Shown: in pieces, positions 1 to 6,640 of the stretch
Layout: every line of letters starts with the position of its first letter
Position numbering within the stretch: position 1 is the stretch's first letter
DNA from: SIG701 sp045544955
GTDB lineage: Bacteria > Bacillota > Clostridia > Oscillospirales > CAG-272
Direction: 5' to 3'
Length of the DNA: 14,305 nt
Assembly: GCA_045544955.1 (NCBI GenBank)
Contig: JAZPZY010000064.1
Location: 1 to 14,305 of the forward strand
The notes under the pieces: generated by a model
Seen by the model: the letters and a program-made list of their open reading frames with translations, nothing else
The model's database searches: none
Told to the model about the DNA's origin: nothing
Translations under genes and position numbers: made by a program

Positions 1-36
1 GCTTCGCTGACAGCTCCCTTTACACAAGGGAGCCTT
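1..36 (-). repeat. Partial structured interspersed repeat at window edge
   Basis: An 8-bp inverted repeat (GCTCCCTT at 13-20, AAGGGAGC at 26-33) with a 5-nt loop is followed, reading the minus strand, by GTCAGCGAAGC. That looks like the first arm and loop of a second hairpin cut off by the window edge. Two-hairpin elements of this style (GGCTCCCT...AGGGAGCTGTCAGC...) are, from memory, common short intergenic repeats in Clostridia. That family assignment is recall, not something shown here. It could instead be part of a terminator for a gene outside the window. Confidence 0.45.
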
Positions 37-101
37 TGACACAAGATCATTCTACGCTGAATTTTTATTTGCTTTCTGCTCACCGGCTATAGCCTCTTTT
101 G

Positions 102-126
102 AACCCCGCCACTATGGCGGGGTTTT
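102..126 (+). terminator. GC-rich hairpin, probable plus-strand terminator
   Basis: CCCCGCC (104-110), a 5-nt loop and GGCGGGG (116-122) form a 7-bp GC-only stem, extendable by two A-T pairs and followed on the plus strand by TTTT. The T-run sits on the plus-strand side, so it fits best as the terminator of a rightward gene left of the window. It may also back up the lysS terminator on the minus strand, where it lacks a good T-tract. Confidence 0.5.
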
Positions 127-134
127 CATAATAC

Positions 135-174
135 AAAAAAGGACTATGACTTTTCAGTCATAGTCCTTTGATTT
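135..174 (-). terminator. Rho-independent terminator of the ftsE-lysS cluster
   Basis: A 13-bp perfect stem (138-150 with 157-169, core GGACTATGAC/GTCATAGTCC) has a 6-nt loop and sits 5 nt past the lysS stop codon. On the minus strand the stem runs into TTTTTT (140 to 135). On the plus strand it is followed by GATTTTT, so it can probably terminate in both directions. Confidence 0.85.
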
Positions 175-1680
175 TTAATCCAGCGTCTTCATTGTGGGGA
201 ACAGAAGCACGTCGCGGATGGCGGCGGAATCCGTAAACAGCATGCACATACGGTCGATACCGTAGCCGATACCGCCTGTGGGCGGCATACCGATCTCCAA
301 AGCGTTCAAAAAGTCTTCGTCCGTATGGTTGGCTTCCTCATCACCGGCAGCAAACTGTTCTTCCTGTGCCTTGAAACGCTCTCTCTGATCGATGGGATCG
401 TTCAATTCGGAGTAAGCGTTTGCCATTTCCCAGCCGTTCATGAAGAACTCAAAACGCTCCACGTAATCGGGATCGCTGGGCTTTCTCTTGGTCAGAGGCG
501 AGATCTCCACGGGATGATCCATAACGAACGTGGGCTGTACCAGATGCTCCTCAACGAACGTCTCGAAGAACAGATTCAGAATATCACCCTTCGTATGGCG
601 ATCCTCGTATTCCACGTGGTGTGCGTCTGCGGCGGCACGTGCCTCCTCCAGCGTATGGATCTCTTTGAAATCCACGCCGGAATACTGCTTCACGGCATCC
701 ACCATGGTGATGCGTGCAAAGGGCTTGCCCAGATCCATCTCCACGCCGTTATAGCTGATCTTGGTAGAGCCAAGCACCTGTTCGGCCACGTAACGGAACA
801 TATTCTCCGTCAGATCCATCATGCCGTGGTAATCGGTGTAGGCCTGATACAGCTCCATGAGCGTGAATTCGGGGTTATGGCGGGTATCCAGTCCCTCGTT
901 GCGGAACACGCGGCCGATTTCGTACACACGCTCCAGACCGCCTACGATCAGGCGTTTCAGATACAGCTCCAGCGAAATACGGAGTTTGAAATCCTCGTCC
1001 AGTGCGTTGAAGTGGGTTTCAAAGGGACGGGCAGCGGCACCGCCGGCATTGGAAACCAGCATGGGCGTTTCCACTTCCATAAAGCCCTGTGCGTCCAGAA
1101 AACGGCGGATGGTGCTGATGATCTTAGAACGCTTGATAAAGGTATCCTTTGCCTCGGGATTGGTGATCAGATCCACGTACCGCTGGCGGTAGCGGATATC
1201 CACGTTGGTAAGGCCGTGGAACTTTTCCGGCAAGGGCTTCAGGCTCTTGGTGAGCAGCGTCGTTTTTTCCGCATGGAGCGAGATCTCGCCGGTTTTGGTT
1301 TTGAACACCGTGCCCACCACGCCTACGATATCACCGATGTCGTACTTTTTGAACTCAGCGTAGGGTTCTTCGCCTAAGGTATCACGGGCAACGTAGATCT
1401 GGATCGTGCCGGAAAGATCCTGCACGTGAGCAAAGGAAGCCTTGCCCATGATACGCTTGGACATAAGGCGACCGGCCACGGAGACTTCTTTTCCCTCCAG
1501 GGCGTCGTACTGTGCTTTAATCTCCTCGGCGTGATTCGTCACGTCGTATTTGGTGATCTGGAACGGATCCTGTCCTGCGTCCTGCAGTGCTTTCAGCTTA
1601 TCACGGCGGATCTGAAGGATCTCACTAAGCTGTGCCTCGGTTTCCTGTACGGGCACGTTGTTGCGTTCATTCTCTGCCAT
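175..1680 (-). CDS. lysS: Lysyl-tRNA synthetase, class II
   Basis: Charges tRNA-Lys with lysine using ATP, in the cytoplasm. The 501-residue protein has the usual length and two-domain plan. An N-terminal OB-fold anticodon-binding domain covers about residues 65-145 (VSVAGRLMSKRIMGKASF). The class II catalytic core follows, with motif 2 at 259-273 (FRNEGLDTRHNPEFT), the lysine-site segment around 410-425 (EFFMNGWEMANAYSELN) and motif 3 at 469-482 (GGIGYGIDRMCMLF), ending in LLFP. I chose the ATG at 1680, preceded by GGAG about 11 nt upstream. An in-frame TTG at 1722 would add 14 unconserved residues. It lies 67 nt behind greA, a pairing frequent in Firmicutes, and is the last gene before the terminator at 135-174. 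Confidence 0.98.
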   Translation of the reverse strand: MAENERNNVPVQETEAQLSEILQIRRDKLKALQDAGQDPFQITKYDVTNHAEEIKAQYDALEGKEVSVAGRLMSKRIMGKASFAHVQDLSGTIQIYVARDTLGEEPYAEFKKYDIGDIVGVVGTVFKTKTGEISLHAEKTTLLTKSLKPLPEKFHGLTNVDIRYRQRYVDLITNPEAKDTFIKRSKIISTIRRFLDAQGFMEVETPMLVSNAGGAAARPFETHFNALDEDFKLRISLELYLKRLIVGGLERVYEIGRVFRNEGLDTRHNPEFTLMELYQAYTDYHGMMDLTENMFRYVAEQVLGSTKISYNGVEMDLGKPFARITMVDAVKQYSGVDFKEIHTLEEARAAADAHHVEYEDRHTKGDILNLFFETFVEEHLVQPTFVMDHPVEISPLTKRKPSDPDYVERFEFFMNGWEMANAYSELNDPIDQRERFKAQEEQFAAGDEEANHTDEDFLNALEIGMPPTGGIGYGIDRMCMLFTDSAAIRDVLLFPTMKTLD

Positions 1681-1729
1681 CGTTTTTATCACTCCGCTGT
1701 GGGAGTACGTCCTTTCTGTCAAATGTCAA

Positions 1730-1745
1730 GCATGCGTAGGCATGC
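1730..1745 (-). other. Small hairpin in the greA-lysS gap
   Basis: GCATGC (1730-1735), a 4-nt loop and GCATGC (1740-1745) form a 6-bp stem starting 2 nt after the greA stop codon. There is no T-tract, so it is not a convincing terminator. It could stabilise the greA 3' end or mark an RNA-processing point. It may also be chance. Confidence 0.3.
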
Positions 1746-1747
1746 AA

Positions 1748-2236
1748 TCAGTTTTTCGCACGGGTAACGGAAAGAATTTTGATCTTATATTCACCGAACG
1801 GAGCCGAAACCGTTACCTCTTCGCCCACCTTCGCACCGATCATGGCAGAGCCGATGGGGCTCTGGTCGGAAATTCTGCCCTGCAGGGGATTTGCCTCGTT
1901 GGAGCCTACGATGCTGTACTCCACTTCCTCATCCATATCGGAATCGTACACCTTTACCACGGAGCCAAGGTTCACAACGTCTGCTTTGATCTCGCTCTCG
2001 TCGATGATCTCCGCCTCGTTCAAGAGTTTTTCCAGCTCGGCAATGCGAGTAACCACCTTTGCCTGCTCGTTTTTCGCCTCGTCATACTCACTGTTCTCAG
2101 ACAGATCGCCGAAGGCACGAGCATCTGCGATGGCCACCTTGATTTCCGGGATCCGCACGTCTTTCAGATAGCGGAGCTCCTCCACCAGGTTCTTATACCC
2201 CTCTTCCGTATAGAGGGTCTTCTTTTCGTTTTCCAT
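1748..2236 (-). CDS. greA: Transcription elongation factor GreA
   Basis: Rescues backtracked RNA polymerase by stimulating cleavage of the nascent RNA through the secondary channel. The 162-residue protein matches the family length. Residues 1-75 form the antiparallel coiled coil, with the conserved tip ARAFGDLSENSEYDEAK at about 39-55. Its D44 and E47 correspond to the acidic pair that coordinates Mg2+ at the polymerase active site. Residues 80-162 are the C-terminal FKBP-like domain (GSVVKVYD, PLQGRISDQSPIGSAMIGAKVGEEV). The ATG at 2236 follows GAAAGGGA at good spacing. The frame stays open upstream to 2278, but the extra residues do not look like GreA. It lies 48 nt after ctpA and 67 nt before lysS on the same strand, so it is probably cotranscribed. 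Confidence 0.97.
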   Translation of the reverse strand: MENEKKTLYTEEGYKNLVEELRYLKDVRIPEIKVAIADARAFGDLSENSEYDEAKNEQAKVVTRIAELEKLLNEAEIIDESEIKADVVNLGSVVKVYDSDMDEEVEYSIVGSNEANPLQGRISDQSPIGSAMIGAKVGEEVTVSAPFGEYKIKILSVTRAKN

Positions 2237-2284
2237 TGGTATTCCCTTTCTTCGTGCATCAGGTGATGCGTAAGTCAAATGATA

Positions 2285-3517
2285 TTATGAGTTTGCCAGA
2301 GCGTATACCGCTTCAACCGCTGCGTGGATCTGATTGTCCTCCGCATCGGTGATTTTATAGATGTTTTTGTCCGCAAGGGCTTCATCCAGTTCCACCGTCA
2401 CGTCCGGCTGCACGCCGATGCCGTCGTAATTTCCGGAGAACGGCGGGCAGTAGTACCGATAGGTAACGGAAAGGCCGCTGCCGTCGGGAAGCTGCCGGAT
2501 GGTCTGCATGCACCCTTTACCGTAGGTAACCGTACCCACGATGGTGGCTTTATCATAGTCCTGCAAAGCGGAGCAGAACAACTCGCCCGCACTGGCAGTA
2601 GAGCCGTTTACCAGCACCGCCATAGGCACGTTCAACTCTTTTTTATCGGACGTATAGATCGTTTCTTCCTTGCCGGTCTTATCCACCGTGCGGATCACCG
2701 GACCTTCGGGCAGAAGGTAATCCAGCACCTCGCAAATGGAGGTGAGCTCACCGCCGGGATTATAGCGAACGTCCAGCACGAGTTTGTCGCATCCTCCGGC
2801 AAGCAGGGATTCCACTGCCGCAAAGAACTGCTCCGGCGTTGCCATATCAAAACTGGTGATCTTCACGATACCCACGGTCGGATCCGCTTCATAGACGCGG
2901 TGCATCACCGTCTGCTCGGTCACGTAGCCCCGCAGGATGGAAAACTCCACCGTTTCGGCGTAATGTGCACCGCGGGCAACGGTAAACTCCGCCATGGTGC
3001 CCGCCTTGCCCTGCAGCTTGGAAAGTGCACCGTAGTATCCCAGCTCCGCCACCGATTCCGCCTCATCGCCCACACCCACGTAGACGATCATATCTCCCGG
3101 CTCCACGCCGGCCTCCAGTGCCGGGGAATCGGGCATGACGTTTATGATCTCGATGGCGTTATAATCGGCGTTATAGATCACGTGGATGCCCACGCCCTGC
3201 ATATCACCCTGCAGGCTTTCCATATACGACTGAAACTCTTCCGCCGGATAATAGGCGGCGTATCTGTCGCCGCTGCCGTACACGTATCCCTGCAGAATAC
3301 CGTCCATCAGTGCGGTTTCGTCAATATCTTCCACGTACAATGAGCGGAAAAGGGAATCCACCTGCAGAAGCTTATCGTACTTTGCCACGTCCTCGTAAGC
3401 GGCCGACAGCTGCATCTTGTACTTCTGCGACAGCAGCACGTTTGTCAGCTGAAACGTAAGCAGTACCGCCGCCAGAATAAGAAGCACGGATACGCCTACG
3501 GATATTTTCTTTTTCAT
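2285..3517 (-). CDS. S41-family C-terminal processing protease with PDZ domain (CtpA-like)
   Basis: A membrane-anchored serine protease facing the outside of the cell. The 410 residues begin with MKKK and a single hydrophobic segment at about 5-30 (signal anchor or uncleaved signal). A short helical region follows, then a PDZ domain at about 105-190 (GVGIHVIY, VMPDSPALEAGVEPGD). The S41 core runs from about 195 to 380. The catalytic serine is S309 in GSTASAGELF and the general base is K334 in YGKGCMQ. The spacing of 25, with Q338 four residues on, matches the Ser-Lys-Gln arrangement of Prc/CtpA. The ATG at 3517 follows GGGAG. It lies 72 nt downstream of the M23 hydrolase gene. By analogy with proteases that trim peptidoglycan hydrolases, the M23 protein is an attractive substrate, but that is inference. 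Confidence 0.93.
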   Translation of the reverse strand: MKKKISVGVSVLLILAAVLLTFQLTNVLLSQKYKMQLSAAYEDVAKYDKLLQVDSLFRSLYVEDIDETALMDGILQGYVYGSGDRYAAYYPAEEFQSYMESLQGDMQGVGIHVIYNADYNAIEIINVMPDSPALEAGVEPGDMIVYVGVGDEAESVAELGYYGALSKLQGKAGTMAEFTVARGAHYAETVEFSILRGYVTEQTVMHRVYEADPTVGIVKITSFDMATPEQFFAAVESLLAGGCDKLVLDVRYNPGGELTSICEVLDYLLPEGPVIRTVDKTGKEETIYTSDKKELNVPMAVLVNGSTASAGELFCSALQDYDKATIVGTVTYGKGCMQTIRQLPDGSGLSVTYRYYCPPFSGNYDGIGVQPDVTVELDEALADKNIYKITDAEDNQIHAAVEAVYALANS

Positions 3518-3531
3518 GATACTCCCGTTTC

Positions 3532-3552
3532 TGCCGGCACAGGCCGCCGGCA
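3532..3552 (-). other. GC-rich hairpin just upstream of ctpA
   Basis: TGCCGGC (3532-3538), a 7-nt loop and GCCGGCA (3546-3552) form a perfect 7-bp stem about 15 nt before the ctpA start codon, in the 72-nt gap after the M23 gene. No T-tract follows. It could impede readthrough or protect an mRNA end, lowering or uncoupling protease expression from the hydrolase. This is inference from position only. Confidence 0.35.
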
Positions 3553-3589
3553 TACTATAAGATATGCAAATTGTCCCGGTTTTATGAAA

Positions 3590-4840
3590 TTACCACTTGG
3601 AATACCGGGAAGCGCCCACCGTAATCGGCGGCTTCGGAATATAGTTGAACGGATCGTCATACTTACCGTCCTTGCGGAATTCAAAGTGAAGATGATAACC
3701 GGTAGAACTGCCCGTGGTACCCACCTTGGCAATCACGTCGCCCTTCTGCACTTTATCGCCTTTGGCAACCAGCAGTTTGGAAGCGTGGGCGTACACGGTA
3801 GAAACGCCGCCGCCGTGATCAATGACCACGTAGTTTCCGTAACTGCTGTGATAGGTGGAAATAACCACCGTACCGGATTTGGAGGCACGGATATCCGTAC
3901 CGAGCCAGCAGGCAATATCCCAGCCGCGATGGAAGTCCCACGCACCCCAAAGCATACGCCATCCGTACACGGACGAACAGTACTGCTCCGCCGTCAGCGG
4001 GATAGGCCAAAGCCATTCGCCGGCTTCCAGTGACCCCTGATTCTTCCGCTGCAGTTCCAGAAGGTACTCCTCCAGCTCCTTATCCAGTTTATCCTCTTCA
4101 GCCTTGTTGGCATAATACAGCTTCAAAGCGGCACTTTCGTTTTTCTCAAGTTCAGCGATGCGGGCGATGGCCGCATTCGCCTCTTTTTCGTAAGAGATCT
4201 TGTCCAGTTCCAACTGCTGAAGGGTTTCTGTCTGTACGGCCAGTTTGGCGCTCAGCTCGGCCTCCTTCGTTTCCAGTTCGGCCCGCTTTATATCCAGCGT
4301 CTCCATGACGTTCTTTTTGAACTCCATAAGGCTGCTGATCTGCTCCATCCGGGAAAGGAAATCGCCGAGGCTGTCTGCACCCAGGATCAAACCGAGATAG
4401 GAGGCTTCGCCCTCTTCGTAGGAAATGACCATTTCCTGCAAAAACTGCTCGTACGCACGGTTGTATTCGGAGCGCGTTGCATCGATCTCCGCCTGGGTGG
4501 CTTCGATCTGCGCACGCAGTTCGGCAGAAAGCGTCTGCGCCGCTTCCATCTTTCTTTCCGTGGTATTCAGATAGCCGTCGATGGCGGTTTTCTGCTCCTG
4601 CCAGGATGCCTGGCTGGAACGCAGACTGGAAAGATTATTCAGAATTGCTTTCTGCTCTTTTGCCAGTGCCGCCAACTGCTCCTCGTACTTCTGCACAGTG
4701 GCGTCGGTAAGTCCCGTCTGAGCCGCCGATATATCTGTGCTTCCGTAAAACAGAACGGACGAAGCACCCAGCACAAGCGCAAGGCTCAAGGACACGATGC
4801 GCTGCCAGAAACCTCTTTTTCTTTTTTCAGTAGAAATCAC
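3590..4840 (-). CDS. Coiled-coil M23 (LytM) murein hydrolase, probable FtsEX partner
   Basis: Predicted secreted or anchored peptidoglycan endopeptidase. From the chosen GTG start (4840) it has 416 residues. There is a basic N-terminus and hydrophobic signal segment (about 12-33), two long coiled-coil blocks (about 45-135 and 165-265), and an M23 domain at about 275-405. The zinc/active-site residues are all present: H304 and D308 (FHRGWDIA), H352 (VYAHAS), and H383 and H385 (GYHLHFE). The fold resembles EnvC/CwlO-like FtsEX effectors, but unlike EnvC the LytM site is intact, so it could cut directly rather than only activate amidases. The GTG is supported by a TAAGGAGG site overlapping the ftsX stop. 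The frame is open up to 4930, but those residues would overlap ftsX and lack family character. It lies 11 nt behind ftsX. Confidence 0.92.
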   Translation of the reverse strand: MISTEKRKRGFWQRIVSLSLALVLGASSVLFYGSTDISAAQTGLTDATVQKYEEQLAALAKEQKAILNNLSSLRSSQASWQEQKTAIDGYLNTTERKMEAAQTLSAELRAQIEATQAEIDATRSEYNRAYEQFLQEMVISYEEGEASYLGLILGADSLGDFLSRMEQISSLMEFKKNVMETLDIKRAELETKEAELSAKLAVQTETLQQLELDKISYEKEANAAIARIAELEKNESAALKLYYANKAEEDKLDKELEEYLLELQRKNQGSLEAGEWLWPIPLTAEQYCSSVYGWRMLWGAWDFHRGWDIACWLGTDIRASKSGTVVISTYHSSYGNYVVIDHGGGVSTVYAHASKLLVAKGDKVQKGDVIAKVGTTGSSTGYHLHFEFRKDGKYDDPFNYIPKPPITVGASRYSKW

Positions 4841-4846
4841 GGGAAT

Positions 4847-4854
4847 CCTCCTTA
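4847..4854 (-). promoter_or_regulatory. Ribosome binding site that fixes a GTG start for the M23 gene
   Basis: On the minus strand TAAGGAGG lies 6 nt before the GTG at 4840 and contains the ftsX TAA stop codon (4854-4852). No ATG in this frame is as well placed. This suggests translational coupling of the hydrolase to FtsX. Confidence 0.8.
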
Positions 4855-5742
4855 CGCTTTCAGATACTTGCCCAAAGAAATACTGGAGCCAATAACACCG
4901 GCAAGAACGCCGATGGCAAGGAACGCCCAAAGCAGGGGCATCTGCACGGCGGAAGACGATACAATGGAGATCATCTGCAGATCGCTCATTACCATGCCCT
5001 CTATGTAGTGGTAGAAATAGATCTCCACAAAGAAGGCGGTCACGCTGGACACAAGTCCGATGATAACACCCTCAAAGAGGAACGGCAGGGTAATAAACCA
5101 GCCGGTAGCACCCACGTACCGCATGATGCTGATCTCACTGCGGCGGGAGAACACGGACAGCTTGATGGTATTGATGATGACGAAAAGGCTGACGACAAAC
5201 AGGATGATCAGAAACCAGGTAAAGATCAGCAGAACACCGCTTTTGAAGTTGGACATGGTAACTGCCAGATCCAGCCGGTTATTTACCTTACGCACGCCTT
5301 CGATCTGCCCCAGGCGGTACGCCAGCGTAACCACCCGGTCGTTATCCTCGTACACGATGGTAAAGGAATCGGTAAGGGGGTTGTTGGTCTCGTTAATATC
5401 CTCATAAAGGTGGGCATACTCTTCCGACTGTGCCCGCATGCTTTCCAGTGCCTGGGCTTTCGTGGTCCGGGTGACGGACGCCACATTGTCCAGCGCGCGG
5501 ATCTCCGCTTCGATCTGCTGTATTTTCTCCTCGCTGGCATCGCGGTCCACGAAGACCACGATCTCGTTCATTAGGCCGAATTCTTCCAGATTCACGTCGA
5601 TATTATACACAAGCAGAGCAAATCCGCCGAGAACGACGAGGCAGCTCATCAGAACCGCAATGGAGGCAAAGGACATCACGCCGTTTCGGAAAATCCCCTG
5701 AAAGCTCTGCCCGATGAAATAAAACAAACTGTATCTTTTCAT
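4852..5742 (-). CDS. ftsX: Cell-division ABC transporter-like permease FtsX
   Basis: Membrane half of the FtsEX complex, which does not transport solute. It passes FtsE ATP-hydrolysis cycles to a peptidoglycan hydrolase outside the membrane. The 296 residues have the family layout: a cytoplasmic N-terminus, TM1 at about 24-46, a large extracellular domain at about 50-168, then three more helices at about 170-193, 213-241 and 268-290 (the FtsX/MacB-type permease domain, PF02687). The motif VFSRRSEISIMRYVGATGWFI (about 197-217) is the conserved cytoplasmic coupling segment. Its ATG overlaps the ftsE stop by 4 nt (ATGA), the usual tight FtsE-FtsX coupling. The M23 gene follows after 11 nt. Confidence 0.97.
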   Translation of the reverse strand: MKRYSLFYFIGQSFQGIFRNGVMSFASIAVLMSCLVVLGGFALLVYNIDVNLEEFGLMNEIVVFVDRDASEEKIQQIEAEIRALDNVASVTRTTKAQALESMRAQSEEYAHLYEDINETNNPLTDSFTIVYEDNDRVVTLAYRLGQIEGVRKVNNRLDLAVTMSNFKSGVLLIFTWFLIILFVVSLFVIINTIKLSVFSRRSEISIMRYVGATGWFITLPFLFEGVIIGLVSSVTAFFVEIYFYHYIEGMVMSDLQMISIVSSSAVQMPLLWAFLAIGVLAGVIGSSISLGKYLKA

Positions 5743-6416
5743 TCGAACATTCCTCCCACGTGATCGTCTGCGATCTTGCCGTCCTGGATGGTAACGACGC
5801 GCTGTTTATAGTAATCCACCAGATTTTTCTCGTGGGTAACGACGATTACCGTTTTCCCCAGTTTATTGATCTTCACCAGAAGGTTCATGATCTCCAGGCT
5901 CATCTGCGGATCGATGTTGCCGGTAGGCTCGTCCGCAATAATGATCTTGGGATTATTGGCAAGAGCCCGCGCCAGAGCCACCCGCTGCTGCTCACCGCCG
6001 GAAAGTTGGCTGGGGAAGCAGTTCTGCTTATCCGCCAGGTTCACCGTGTGCAGAATGGCGGGGACGCGCCGCTTTATCATCTTATTGGGAGTGCCTACCA
6101 CGCGCATGGCAAACGCCACGTTTTCAAACACGGTTTTGTTGGGGAACAGGCGGAAATCCTGAAACACCACGCCCAGTTCGCGCCGGTAATAGGGCACGCG
6201 GAACGAAGATATTTTGGAAAGATTATAATCTCCCACCACGATGGAGCCAGAGGTTGCTTTCTCCTCACGGAGCAAAAGCTTCATCATGGTGGTCTTTCCT
6301 GCACCGGAATGGCCGACGATAAATACGAATTCGCCGTCCTCCACCTGCAGGTTGATACCGTCCAGTGCCACCGTACCGTTGGGATACGATTTGCGTACGT
6401 TTTTGAATGTAATCAT
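5739..6416 (-). CDS. ftsE: Cell-division ATP-binding protein FtsE
   Basis: Cytoplasmic ABC ATPase that pairs with FtsX at the divisome or lateral wall. The 225 residues contain every nucleotide-binding motif: Walker A GHSGAGKT (35-42), Q-loop in VVFQDFRLFP (about 83-92), signature LSGGEQQR (138-145), Walker B IIIADEPTGNID (158-169) and the H-loop His195 in VVTHE. QDFRLFP and the DEPTGNLD-like sequence are typical of FtsE rather than of solute importers. The ATG at 6416 follows GAAGGAT at normal spacing. Upstream lies a 224-nt non-coding stretch with structure but no convincing promoter that I can see, so transcription may start there or read through from the regulator gene. Confidence 0.97.
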   Translation of the reverse strand: MITFKNVRKSYPNGTVALDGINLQVEDGEFVFIVGHSGAGKTTMMKLLLREEKATSGSIVVGDYNLSKISSFRVPYYRRELGVVFQDFRLFPNKTVFENVAFAMRVVGTPNKMIKRRVPAILHTVNLADKQNCFPSQLSGGEQQRVALARALANNPKIIIADEPTGNIDPQMSLEIMNLLVKINKLGKTVIVVTHEKNLVDYYKQRVVTIQDGKIADDHVGGMFE

Positions 6417-6521
6417 AATATCCTTCAGTCACATTTTAATTAAAAAAACGGGCTTAAAACAGATTTTCCGACACGGAAGACCGAAAAACCTTCCGCGAAA
6501 AAATTCCACTAAAAACATGGC

Positions 6522-6587
6522 AAGGGAATGCGCCGGGGGGAGCGATGCCGCCCAAGGCAGCAGCTTCAATCCCAGCGCAGTTCCCTT
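6522..6587 (-). other. Long imperfect hairpin between the regulator gene and ftsE
   Basis: The 224-nt gap 6417-6640 holds no gene. Within it, the minus-strand arms 6587-6571 (AAGGGAACTGCGCTGGG) and 6537-6522 (CCCGGCGCATTCCCTT) pair for 16 bp with one bulged C. They enclose a second hairpin (6562-6556 with 6552-6546). Both stems contain a pair that is G-U in a minus-strand transcript but A-C in the opposite strand, which favours a minus-strand RNA. It may be a leader of ftsE, a 3' element of the regulator mRNA, or a small RNA. I do not recognise a known family, and no T-tract follows directly. Confidence 0.45.
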
Positions 6588-6640
6588 TGTCCTTCATACG
6601 ATGTCAAATGCTTATGCTGTCACAGCAGCCGCACCGGCTA

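Noticed and set aside
1681..1722. Longer lysS start at the TTG at 1722
   Set aside because: It adds 14 residues unlike LysRS N-termini. The ATG at 1680 has an adequate GGAG and gives the usual length.
2324..3343. 339-codon plus-strand frame opposite the S41 protease, and a similar 350-codon one opposite lysS (325-1377)
   Set aside because: Both are mirror frames of well-supported genes with His-rich, domain-free translations.
6417..6460. Promoter directly before ftsE (TAAAAT near 6434)
   Set aside because: The putative -10 lies too close to the ATG and there is no -35 of any quality at proper spacing.
6546..6640. Terminator for the CdaR-like gene
   Set aside because: Several GC-rich hairpins follow the stop codon, but none is directly followed by a T-run, so termination cannot be assigned.
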